Shown: piece after piece, positions 10,881 through 20,669 of the stretch
How positions within the stretch are numbered: position 1 is the first letter of the stretch
Layout: each line of letters opens with the position of its first letter
NCBI RefSeq assembly: GCF_001186125.1
Contig: NW_014040315.1
Coordinates: forward strand, 65,673-86,341
From: Sphaeroforma arctica JP610
Lineage: Eukaryota; Opisthokonta; Ichthyosporea; Ichthyophonida
Reading direction: 5' to 3'
Length of the DNA: 20,669 bases
Notes under the pieces: model-generated
Told to the model about the DNA's origin: nothing
Databases searched by the model: none
Seen by the model: the letters and a program-made list of their open reading frames with translations, nothing else
Position numbers and translations under genes: made by a program

Positions 10881-10899
10881 CAGGTTATTTTCAAATATG

Positions 10900-11213
10900 T
10901 AATGATATGTATTGATTTATTTTCACCCTCTGTGCAGACTTGAAGCCTGAACTTCTGAAGCCTTGAGTTCCTGGAAGTTGGAGGCTATTTATGCTATTTT
11001 CATTTTTCTCCAAAACATTCCTATTATTTTTTTATCACACACAGCCTCATCATCCTCATGCCCTCATCACAGGGTGTAAATACTTTTTGGAAAATAATAC
11101 ATAAATACCCACTAAATAGTAAATAGGTATTCATCGTTTGGGTTGTTTTTGATTTTTTTTTGTTTCTTGTTTGTTTGTTGGGTGTTATTGTTTTTTAAAA
11201 AACAAAAGGCGGC

Positions 11214-11248
<35 letters not shown>

Positions 11249-11540
11249 CGGAGGCGGAAGGCCAACATTTTTTCATTTTCTTTGTACAGACAGTGTGTCT
11301 ATATTTAAAAAAAAATGCTATATATTTTTATGGGGTTCGTGGGTTTTGAAAAAAATAAATAAAAAAGGCAACTGCATATTTATGTAGCCTCCTAAAAATT
11401 ACCAAAAAAAAATAGATAACAAAAAATTTAAATGTGTTGAATGTGTTCTGTCGATATATATATATATAAAATAGTTCCTGAGTTCCCCCCGGGGTCTGGA
11501 CTGTGGCCTGCCGGCTGCCTATGAGTTTTCACTTTTCACT
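10900..11540. other. AT-rich spacer with homopolymer runs
   Basis: No gene recognised. The stretch has T-rich runs before the CGG repeat (11150-11200) and A-rich runs after it (11310-11430), a short (TA)n at about 11453-11468 and the small repeat 'catcctcatgccctcat' near 11050. Nothing in the frames resembles a known transposon protein. Confidence 0.4.
11215..11247 (+). repeat. (CGG)11 trinucleotide repeat
   Basis: Eleven uninterrupted CGG triplets, with imperfect GGC/GGCG units on both sides (11208-11256), sit within a strongly AT-rich region. On one frame it would encode poly-Arg within a short open frame, but that frame has no other sign of coding. Such runs can form G-quadruplex or hairpin structures and are prone to length change. 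Confidence 0.95.
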
Positions 11541-11794
11541 GTTTTCAGTTTTCGACATGTGAATGTTTTGTTTTGTTTTCATTTATAAAATACGTAAAAT
11601 TGTGAATATCTTGTAAGAACAAGATCGTGCCTTCGTTGTGGTAAATATTTAATTTTAAAATAGAATTTCCATGAACAGATCTTTCCCAAATCTCACCAGC
11701 ATCAACCAGCCTCCAAGACTTGCCAGATAGGTGGGTCAAATTAAAAATAGATGAAATATAAGTTCTAAGAACTTGGTCTGTTCGGGTATGTATT

Positions 11795-12208
11795 CTTGTC
11801 ACTCACTCTTGTTGCAGAGTAGAGATAAAGTGTCAACAGGATATGAGAATGAAATATGCCTTCCTACTCTCTAGTAGCGAGTACAGGGTGATGAGGGGGC
11901 TTGTTTGGTTCTGTGTATCAGGTTCGTCTATGTGGTCGAAGGCATTTCAACCAATTAGGACACAGATTAAACTATACGCCGCATTGAACTCCTCGGATTG
12001 CTTGCTGGTGGCGATGTTGGAGGATATGTTCTTCTCACTCACTCTCTAGAGTAGAGATGGAAGGAGCAGGTCAACAGGATAATATGCCATAATACTCTCC
12101 AGTAACGGGGGTCATGAGGGTGCTTGTTTTGTACTTTGTACATTGTTATCAGCTTCGTCTATGTAAGTCGGTGATATTTCAACCTCGGATCGCTTGCTGG
12201 TGATGATC
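11795..12208. repeat. Diverged direct duplication, about 200 bases per copy
   Basis: Copy A (about 11795-12019) and copy B (about 12031-12208) share in order: a tcactcactct start, agtagagat, gtcaacaggat, atatgcc, tactctc-agta, ggt-atgagggggcttgttt, atcag-ttcgtctatgt, atttcaacc and ctcggat-gcttgctggtg. Copy B lacks about 45 bases before the last block. The divergence suggests an old event. No coding frame or terminal repeat identifies it as a transposon. Confidence 0.7.
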
Positions 12209-12413
12209 CCCTTAGGTAAATAGTCGCATTACGGAGGTCAACTATGGATGGCACTTCGGTATTGTGCTGGACAGCGAAATAAACTTTGTCACAAAGATGC
12301 ACAAGTGAGATGAAACGGATGCACATCATAAACCAAATGAAGCGGCAGCTACGCGTGATTCTATCCACTCTTATCGACTGATACTTTACTTATACTGGAA
12401 TCCAAAACATAAT

Positions 12414-13011
12414 CTAGATTTCGTAAAACATTTCATTATTGCTTGTCGGCGCATGGGACCCCAACACCATGCCTATCGAGTACCACCGCAGTACATTACT
12501 GCACCCGAATATGCGCCCAATTATAGCGAACCCAAGTGTGCCATAGCTCGGCAGCAACGCAATCATGCAACGGATTATCAAAAATTCCCACCCACATGTT
12601 TGAAGGTAAAACGGCTCTGTACCGGATAATTGTCTGACCTCAACGTCCATAACGTGTATATCCTCTATATCAGTGCAGAGGAACGTGCGTTTCGAGACCA
12701 CAGCCTATACAAGCAGTAATATTTGAAACAGACGTATCAAACGTATTACAGACTTGCGGCATCTAGAAATTATAGTTAACGAATGCATGCCAAGTCCAGG
12801 GGTAGGACTGCAGTGTCTGTCACACGGACGCTCCCGAGTCAGGTCGAGGCGTGTGCATCACCTGCACACCCAGCCAAAGGGAAAGCAACTCCTTATCCAG
12901 CACGGTAATGATGGGTTCTTCAATGCAACACGCTGCAAACAACGGTTCTGGGTTGGTATACGAGGTGTTTAGTCGACCTATGGCACGCACAGGACCATCT
13001 AGCCGATACAT
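12414..13011 (-). CDS. Possible two-exon hypothetical protein, uncertain
   Basis: Two open segments on the - strand can be joined in phase 0: 12862-13011, starting at ATG 13011 and ending at a CAG/GTGATG donor, and 12414-12704, after a GTATAG acceptor and ending in TAG. The product would be 146 residues with a hydrophobic C-terminal half (LIIRCMIALLPSYGTLGFAI). I recognise no family. The segment LLSLWLGVQ followed by IEDIHVMD faintly recalls the PIG-H domain of GPI synthesis, but the spacing is about six residues short and the membrane hairpin is missing. The + strand is also open here (57 codons from an ATG near 12452), so chance is a real possibility. If genuine, it would follow the PAF-AH gene in tandem about 200 bases after its stop. 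Confidence 0.2.
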
Positions 13012-13200
13012 CCACACGAACGTATACACAAACGGTCAATTTCCCACGCCAAAAGATATCCATTTGGAAATATTTGCTGCCTACAGAGTACAGAGTACAG
13101 GTACGTGCACTGGAGCAGTTTAGGTTCTTATCGTGGGAATGTAAGAACATACCTTTCTGGAAAGATCAAACTAACAGTGAATAAACTACTTGCTAAATTC

Positions 13201-13210
13201 TTTATTTATT
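13201..13210 (-). terminator. Overlapping poly(A) signals of the PAF-AH gene
   Basis: Two overlapping AATAAA hexamers (13205-13210 and 13201-13206) occur on the - strand. The first contains the TAA stop codon at 13206-13208 (GAA TAA ATA AAG). The 3' UTR can therefore be only some tens of bases. Confidence 0.7.
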
Positions 13211-16200
13211 CATTAGTTTTCCCATGAACTAGCTCAGGGTATACTTCAGTAGGAGGACCACCTTCCAGCACGGACTCTACAGCTGCTTTCGTCTTTTCAA
13301 TGACATCTATTAAAATAAACAATACAGACCACAGCTGAATACATATTCGATGGGTTACATTGTAAATAGAACACACGACTTGATCGCGAACGATTACTAG
13401 AGAAGATCAGATTGAGTCGATTATAGATATCACGTTACAAGTGAAACTAGCGGAAGTCTTAGCGACAATTAACCTGGTCTCGTACCAAAGTCAATATACA
13501 ATATGCATACTCGAGTAGGCACTTCTCCGGGAAAAAAAATTGCGCTACAACACAAATGTATCCTATGCTGTGCCAGCCATCAATACGTACCAAGCATAGC
13601 CGTGTGCAATAAGTTGTTTCAAAGAAGCACTCACATTGATTTGATATCACAAATACGTACAGTACACGTCTACATCAAATTCGGACAAGGACACATGTAG
13701 GCATGCGCGAAAAGCCTTACCATTATTAAAATACTTCCGCAGGAACACCAAGGTGGCATCCACGCACATTTCGGCAGCTTTGACGGCATCAATCTCGCCG
13801 CCCATGCTCATGTAGCGCATTAATGCGGGATATAGGAGGGGCAAGTCCTGCATAGTGTGTTGTGTGAAGGACTATCAGTATAGTCTGAGCAGTAGACAAG
13901 CAAGTGCAAGGAGGTGGGCTTGTATCGCCACAGACAAACTCTGGACATCGCATAAGAAAACTTGGCCTGGAACAAACGGCGCCCAATTCGCCGATCGCAA
14001 AAGGGTTCCGTCACATGAACCGACAGACATACGCTTTGATTTTGATGTAGTGATTTACAAATGGCCACCATTCGCGCATTGTCTCGCCCATACTTCTCGT
14101 CCTTCCCTTTCATCACAGCCGTTTGCTTTTTGAAATTGGCATCCCATTGGAATTTGGACGTGTTGATGAATAATCGGGGAATACTTGGATACTCTGCTTC
14201 GAATCCCTGATATGTGAGATATGTGACAGTGTGACAGTAAGACACCGGACGCAGGTAGAGCGGGAAGGTTGACACCGAGCGAAAATATTAATTGCGCATA
14301 ACTGGTGAAGCAGATAGCAACAGATATGCTTTTACGCAACTTTACACATAAAACAAAGACAAACTGAGTCAACGAGCCGCGTAGAAGGTTTGAGCATATT
14401 GGCCGATGTGCAAGGGTAGAAGCCAGTCACACCGAAAGTGGACTAAGAGACGATGCAATACAGCCAAATAGAAAAATATAGTATAGCATGGAGATGATCA
14501 AAACAGGCAGGAGATGGTGCACGACACAAGTGGGATGAAAAGTACATCACACTCTATATACGGAGATGTTACTTCGACGCACCCATATGCTCGTGTGTGT
14601 GTGTTTCCGCCAACAACTGCACAGTCGCCCAGATACACATACAGACATGCATGCGCACGCAGAATTTCGTCCATCCCAAGTGCGGCACATCGATATCAGT
14701 TCACTATCTACTATCAGGCGGGAGAGCGGAAAGATAGCACTGACTTAACAACAAACACCAATTATCGCCTGCAATCCGTGCAATGGTACGCAACTGGCTG
14801 AGCTACTACATCCATACCTCGTCACAAGGAATCATCCAAGCATCCTGCACCACACAGGCCGTGAACCGCCTGTCTGCGGCGGCTGTTTGAAGCGCGGTGA
14901 TGCCTCTGCAAATACACCGAATAGCGCTCATGAGACAGACGGCAGACCAAAGTGTATGACGAAAGCGACTGAATAGCTATCCACCCACTACAAAGCAGTA
15001 GTGACCCGCGATCACTTTCAGTCAAATAGTTCAGCTGAGATATCATAGACACATGCCCATCGAAAGCACAATGAAACTAGTGTATAAAATGAGTACTTGA
15101 GCATTTCATACACTACTTGAACTTGAGCATTCCACAGAGTACTTGGGTATTCCACAGAGCAGTCCACAGTGTACTTGAGCATTCCACAATGTACTTGAGC
15201 ATTCCACAATGTACTTGAGCATTCCACAGTGTACTTGAGCATTCCACAGTGTACTTGAGCATTCCACAATGTACGACCATTTGCAGCACATACCCGAAAG
15301 AGTGTCCGGCCATGACACACCGGCTCATGTCTATTCGTCCAATCATACTTGCCGATTGCGTGAACTTGATACCTTCTTTCTGCACACATTCCAAATCAGA
15401 CCCTTCATTTAGATGCTCTATGACGTTCAAAGCTTCCTTAACTTCTTCTATTCTGGGTTCCCGATGATCGAATGGTTGTGTGAGTTGATTCCATGCGCAA
15501 CAGCGCTTCTGTGATACACATTCGAAGGATATTCGGCGTACTGACACTTCGGCTTAGGTAAACGTATACTGTTCATGGTGATGGCTAGTCACAACGACGG
15601 ACCTATGTGTAGACAGAAACAGTATAACGGGATCGCTGTGTAGCAACATAAATCACATACCAAACGCGAAGAAACGTGGACGCGACAAGAGGCGGGCAAG
15701 GTACACGACTATATCTATAGTAGCAATAACAGGACCTGTGCACACTACACAGCTTGACAGTAGATATAGATACGTAATAATTCTAATACACAGATGCAAC
15801 AAACAGTGGCATACTTATCAGGCCACCTCTGATGCCTGTGTGTTTAAGAACGTATAGCATGAATATAATACAAGCAGAATACAGCATAGATAGGATGTGT
15901 ATAAAAACGTACAGAGCATGAATATAATACAAGCAGAATAGAGCATAGATAGGATGTGTGAAAGTACGTATAGAGGATGACTACAGCACATGTGAAGTAC
16001 CTGTGGTGTAGCTGCCGATTGCGCTCAGCCATCTCGCTCGCAAGGGAAGAGTTATCTACTTTCTAAAGAAGAAAAGCAGTCCCATTTGCATGGGCGAGAT
16101 TAGTACAACTTCTCTCCGAGTGCGCAAACGCGTGGCAGCGCCCAGTCCACAGATGAAACTCACAGCGACATTCACAATAAGTGATTCTCCATTGACACGT

Positions 16201-19200
16201 ACACACACACAGAGGGCAGCACGTACGAGCTGCAATGCTCACGGCACAGCGGTCTGTTCTACAGTCGAAGGCGCCTGGAGAGTTTGCGCGTATAGATATA
16301 AGTTGCGAACTAGTTTATGCCAAAAGTGTGCGAATTCACTACATATCTCAGCGGTAACGAGTGGAATACATGGGATACAATACCATCACTCTGTTCATAC
16401 AGGCTTCAAGGAATCACACTGCAGCACTCAATAGGACAAGTGATGAATAATTCACAACAAATAGCCGCACAACAAGGGACGTATATCCCTCCAGTGTGGG
16501 AAGATAAGCACACACAAATGCGTGAGATGTTGTTGCATTGCTGATAATACGCTAGAAAGCCACAGAACATGGGCAGGATGGGTTGCACGCTCAAGTCGGC
16601 CTATACAAGTCTAGCTGAGGCCGTATAGGTGCACGGGGGTCACAAGCCGGTAAACTTCTTAAAACCACACTCTGATACACCTTCGAGGTCCGAACCCCTG
16701 CACCGTGACCAAGCATACAAGGGTGTGTACGGACATACCTGGTAGTACAACGGCCCGGATTCTAACATTGCGGTTGATGCCGTGCCATCTCGATGTTCCA
16801 CAGACGCTACTATGAACCCTTGTGCTGCGATCGATGCGCAGTAGTAGCTGCAACACCCGCATGAAACTATACATGAGCATGAGCCACGACGATGATTCAC
16901 AACCCCACGGACGCTACTTCGCAACCCCTGCTGCCCTATTACGCGCTACTTTGGGTGCGGCGAAGGACGGGGCAATTGTACAAGCAACTACTGGACTAGC
17001 ATTCAATGCCACGACAATACCTGCGCGGCTATTGCCATACAGGTGGACTGTTTCCCACCATGCATTAGTAGACTAGCGATGGATACACAGAATCTCCAAA
17101 GATGTACTTGGTGCAGTTACGCTGGTAAGTATCTCGCCCATAAGGAAGCAGGCATCCGCATCGATGATTACATAATTCTAATCAATCCGAACAAACTGTA
17201 AACTAGCACAGAACACACGACGCCAGGTTTTCCAATATGATCAATCAAAACACGAGGTTGTCGCACTGGCTGTGGTTTTCTATCGGGCGTATAATACCAC
17301 ACAACAGAGTGCAGATGTACAGACAGAGGTAGCAAAGAATAAAGCCACCCATACCGTCGTGACAAACCATTTGCCACACTCAAATCGTTCTCCATTCTAT
17401 GTTGAAATATGGCGACTATCCATTTCACAACTATTTCAATACCACACCCAAATACAAAGGGTCCGGTGACCCATACTGGACATATCCAAACTTGTTACTG
17501 CCGCAAGGCCATGCCGAAAACTCACACAGTTAGTGCATGCACGGAATGAAAGCACAGCCCCAGCGGTTCAACCATTCCAAAGAGTGTAGAATGTCAAACT
17601 ACGTAAATGCAGACGTCTCGCTTACCTGTATGCCGTGCGATTGCCGCCCAACCCGTGACTGAAGACCATCAAAGGAAACTTCTCCGGCACCTGACGTAAG
17701 AAGCGGCACGAGTAGTCCAGGTGCTCATTTAAGTTAGTAGAACAATCGTACGTTACCAAGATTCAACAGCATATCAAATAGCCTATGTAAATCACCCCCA
17801 TACACAAGGAAAACATATACGTAACCAAGATTCAACAGCATATCAAATAGCCTGTGTAAATCATCCCCATAGACAAGAAAACATATACGTAACCAAGATT
17901 CAACAGCATATCAAATAGCTTTGTAAATCATCCCCATCGATAAGGAAAACATATACGTAACCAAGATTCAACAGCATATCAAATAGCCTATGTAGATCAT
18001 CCCCATAGACAAGGAAAACATATACGTAACCAAGATTCAACAGCATATCATATAGCTTTGTAAATCATCCCCATAGACAAGGAAAACATATACGTAACCA
18101 AGATTCAACAGCATATCAAATAGCTTTGTAAATCATCCCCATAGACAAGGAAAACATATACGTAACCAAGATTCAACAGCATATCAAATAGCTTTTTAAA
18201 TCATCCCCATAGATAAGGAAAACATGTACGTAACCAAGATTCAACAGCATATCAAATAACCTATGTAAATCATCCCCATAGACAAGGAAAACATATACGT
18301 AACCAAGATTCAACAGCATATCAAATAGCCTATGTAAATCATCCCCATAGACTAGGAAAACATATACGTAACCAATATTCAGCAGCATATCAAATAGCTT
18401 TGTAAATCATCCCCATAGATAAGGAAAACATATACGTAACCAAGATTCAACAGCATATCAAATAGCCGATGTAAATCATCCCCATAGTCAAGGAAAACAT
18501 ATACGTAACCAAGATTCAACAGCATATCAAATAGCTAATGTTAATCATCCCCATAGACAAAGAAAACATATACGTAACCAAGATTCAACAACATATCAGT
18601 TAACATATACAAATCACCTCCATAGACCTTAGAAAACACATACTGACAGCTTGGCATCGGCGACCACGTTGTCAGCCTTGATTAAAGGCAGGTCGATCTC
18701 AGTCGGCAGAACTGTTCTGCCCAGCAGAAACCTATACTCACAGAAGAGAATGGGAATAGAAGGTTAAAATCTGGTTTGCCAAGCAGATAGCTTATCATGC
18801 TATTGTTAACAATAATTGCGTATCAAGCTAGATCTATTTAAAAATGAACTAAAACGCGGTTGCTTCCGCCATATTGTCTGCAATCAAACCTGCCCCATCG
18901 CCAATACATCCAACTACAAAATTTGAACTGCTTTGAAGTCATATAGATCAGCTCCCTTGCATGTGTGTTGTATGCCAAATATACTAATAGTCACCGGGAA
19001 ATAAGAGAAGAGATCCCTCATGCATCACACAGGTGCACTCAAATTCGTGTGCACTGTACGTATGAGTAACCAATGGTAGGTGTTGGTATGGTGCCAATAC
19101 ACATATTCTGCACGCCCACTAGATATCGCAGTGCGGCGCACCAAAACCCTGCATTTTAGCAGATGGCATGGGAATAACCATTTGCACCTCTAAACGGGCA

Positions 19201-20548
19201 CCGATGTGATCAGGATAGAGCCTTGTAGGACCTATATCAATTCTAACACCTACACGTACAAGGTAGGACCATATAGCACTCGCATACAAATTCCGTGCAA
19301 ATTGCCCAGATGCACTGAATACAACCTTTCCAACACAACTCAGCGAGCTACCCCGTACCTGATAGAAGCACCGACCAAAGTGGGCCATTTCATAAACGTT
19401 CCATAGCCGGTGGCGTACGACGGATGCGGCAACCATAAAGGCCGTTGCTTGGGTCTATTGTAGAATCACACATGTCATTAAGGATAAGAAGTGAGTATCT
19501 GGAATACCTGACGATATCTTGACGAATCTTGTGACTTGACGTAATTTTGACACAGAATTGTTCACAATGCGCCCCAGACAAACGTAATTCTAATTCCATT
19601 GCAAACCAGACTTGAAAATAATTAAACTTGGTGGCATACAATGTTATACTTCTGTACATAAGAGAACAGACCACACACACATTGCGTTGCAGTGTTAGAT
19701 AGATACGAAAAACCACCACGATTAGTATATGAGAGGAAAAAAACCCCAATGAGCACATTTAAAATTATTCATACGTTTTGCGATGAAGACCACACATGCA
19801 TGATGCACAAGACTTTTTTGATTCCGACATATCCACAGGGTATATGCTTGCTAGCGCATATCATAAGAAGTTGATGCGAATTAAGCATGTGCAACGTTGT
19901 AGAAAATATCATTGGTATGGTCGTGCACTCATCGATATTAAATAAGTATACAATTTCAGAGCACCACTTTGGATGGACTTACTTGCTAACAGACGTCTCA
20001 TTCCCCTTCAAAGACGAGGGGTACCACAGTCGCATCTGAGTACCATGAGGTGTATCTGACTTCCTGTAAGAGATTGGCAAAAGACAGAGACTACAACTCA
20101 GTTACTTGCAGACATGCCCCCATAACGGTTTATTTTGAATGACGCAGATATACGAGATTCCAGTAGTTAAAACTTCGTCAAGAATCCAAATTGCTATTGT
20201 GTATTTCGGGCAAATGAGCGACTCAATAGCTTGGACAACACTAACACCACTGCTGCGTGGACACACAACCTAAAGTCGATTGAATAACTGTTCAAATAAA
20301 CTAATAAGCCGATGACTATGTCCGGATGTTTCTAAGCAAGCGATCTCACGAGGACTGTACAGAAACAAGAGCAACGAACTAGACAGGCGTTACAAAAAAT
20401 GCATCACAAAAATGAAGTAGGCCTTGTGATGCCACGACCACTAACTTTGCAAAGGAAACTGTACAGTGTACAATGACTGTTGACCAACATACCTTTCCAA
20501 ATCAGCCACTGCAATGGAGTATTTGCCTCGTAATGATGGAAAGCTCAT
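13206..20548 (-). CDS. PAFAH2: Intracellular-type PAF acetylhydrolase (PLA2 group VII/PAFAH2 family); complete, 12 coding exons
   Basis: Calcium-independent serine esterase of the alpha/beta-hydrolase fold; relatives remove the sn-2 acetyl of platelet-activating factor and short or oxidised acyl groups of phospholipids. Exons in gene order: 20493-20548, 19983-20063, 19359-19454, 18644-18716, 17626-17690, 16739-16847, 16001-16062, 15294-15452, 14818-14905, 14033-14206, 13721-13847, 13206-13306. All junctions are GT-AG and in phase; 1191 nt, 396 aa (human PAFAH2 392). Landmarks: MRLWYP, RPLWLPHPSY, VFSHGLGGNRTAYS (111-124), GFIVASVEHRDG, the GHSFGG elbow with nucleophile Ser232, Asp255 in QDAWMIP and His317 in SLHQN, so the triad is intact. 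The Ser-Asp spacing (23) equals that of human PLA2G7. The short N-terminus (MSFPSLRGKYS) has no signal peptide, so a cytosolic enzyme is inferred. A possible acceptor (TTCCAG at 20556-20561) before the ATG hints at a 5' UTR intron. Introns 4, 7 and 8 carry minisatellites. Confidence 0.95.
15092..15274. repeat. 20-base minisatellite in PAF-AH intron 8
   Basis: The unit gtacttgagcattccaca(a/g)t occurs in five near-perfect tandem copies at 15171-15270, preceded by several degenerate copies from 15092. The array ends 18 bases inside the intron, counted from the 5' splice site of exon 8 (donor GTATGTGC at 15286-15293). Confidence 0.95.
15850..15980. repeat. 57-59 base tandem repeat in PAF-AH intron 7
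   Basis: Two near-identical units (15850-15906 and 15907-15965), each with acgta, agcatgaatataatacaagc and catagataggatgtgt, are followed by a 15-base partial third copy (acgtatagaggatga, 15966-15980). The array ends about 20 bases from the exon 7 donor (GTACTT, ending at 16000). Confidence 0.9.
17748..18643. repeat. 13-copy 68-69 base minisatellite in PAF-AH intron 4
   Basis: The phrase accaagattcaacagcatat recurs at 17755, 17824, 17892, 17960, 18029, 18097, 18165, 18233, 18302, 18371, 18439, 18508 and 18577, so spacing is 68 or 69 bases. Two main unit types differ at the tagcctatg (69) or tagctttg (68) step and are interspersed. The array fills nearly all of intron 4 (17691-18643), leaving about 57 bases at the acceptor end, where a TACTAAC-like branch point is visible on the - strand about 45 bases before the splice site. 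The most diverged unit abuts the exon 4 donor. Confidence 0.97.
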
Positions 20549-20640
20549 CGTCGCACTGGAAAAGGAACAGTTCAATCGATAAACATGAATATGAGCAACA
20601 TGAATATTCAATTTTGTAACAAGTTAAGAGTAATCAGCAA

Positions 20641-20669
20641 GTATATGTATATAAATATATATTTATATA
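20641..20669 (-). promoter_or_regulatory. TA-rich element upstream of PAF-AH
   Basis: A TATATAAATATA-like run at the edge of the window lies roughly 95 to 120 bases upstream of the PAF-AH start codon and could serve as a TATA box. The sequence from 20549 to 20640 would then be a short 5' UTR region. TA runs are common here, so support is weak. Confidence 0.25.

Noticed and set aside
11545-11802. 85-codon - strand open frame (SGKSWRLVDAGEIWERS)
   Set aside because: It has slightly natural composition, but no family match, no tied splice sites, and it overlaps the start of the diverged duplication.
10900-12400. Transposon or retroelement remains
   Set aside because: Homopolymer runs, the CGG run and a duplication suggest repeats, but there are no terminal repeats, target-site duplications or recognisable transposase or reverse-transcriptase motifs.
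15018-15389. - strand open frame with VECSSTLWNAQ-type repeats
   Set aside because: It is the translated 20-base minisatellite of intron 8; the real exon 8 frame ends at the donor inside GHSFGG.
15453-15547. Longer PAF-AH exon 8 starting at the CACAG acceptor upstream
   Set aside because: Exon 7 ends in phase 2, which makes that join hit a stop. The CCCAG acceptor at 15453-15457 keeps phase and restores the RNxQ...EALNVI alignment with PLA2G7.
17670-17730. Extension of PAF-AH exon 5 upstream (HLDYSCRFLRQ in frame)
   Set aside because: The frame is open, but exon 4 ends in phase 0 with matching homology, an acceptor TACGTCAG stands at the junction, and a TACTAAC branch-point-like motif lies about 45 bases before it.
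18173-18388. - strand open frame of 23-residue repeats (GYVYVFLVYGDDLHRLFDML type)
   Set aside because: It is the intron 4 minisatellite read in a frame kept open only where neighbouring units are 69 bases; 68-base units break it. Reading through from exon 4 into the intron gives V-C-V-F and then a stop, so retention would not express it.

Overview
The window looks like nuclear DNA of an intron-dense eukaryote. Three genes are split by GT-AG introns of about 170 to 1200 bases, coding uses the standard code, AATAAA signals follow stop codons, and the spaces between genes are rich in simple repeats. The gene set (a long-chain acyl-CoA dehydrogenase with its family-specific catalytic Glu, a serine-esterase PAF acetylhydrolase and a HINT3-like HIT protein) fits a holozoan, for example an ichthyosporean or another unicellular relative of animals. 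That placement is inference; no taxonomic marker is present.

Layout. (1) 458-1319, + strand: the last three coding exons of a HINT3-like HIT protein whose 5' part was not found. (2) 1320-4170: a long gene-poor stretch; 2820-3640 is dominated by GA/CT-rich low-complexity DNA and a ggctctcag-type degenerate repeat. (3) 4287-5360, + strand: an intronless 357-residue protein with one C-terminal C2H2 zinc finger. (4) 5747-10829, - strand, convergent with (3): a complete 11-exon ACADL gene, whose exons join in phase to a protein of 431 or 438 residues. (5) 10830-13200: AT-rich spacer with a (CGG)11 run, a diverged direct duplication and an unassigned, weakly coding-like stretch at 12414-13011. (6) 13206-20548, - strand: a complete 12-exon PAF-acetylhydrolase gene (396 residues) with a full Ser-Asp-His triad.

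Both large genes act on lipids: ACADL does the first step of mitochondrial beta-oxidation, and the PAF-AH-type enzyme frees short or oxidised acyl chains from phospholipids. They share strand and broad theme, but nothing shows co-regulation. I found no new multi-gene system. The most unusual structure is in the PAF-AH introns. Three of the eleven (4, 7 and 8) carry different minisatellites that all lie right at, or within about 20 bases of, the 5' splice site. The intron-4 array (13 copies of a 68-69 base unit) is an amplification of the 5' splice-site segment itself, so it repeats a decoy donor motif about every 69 bases.
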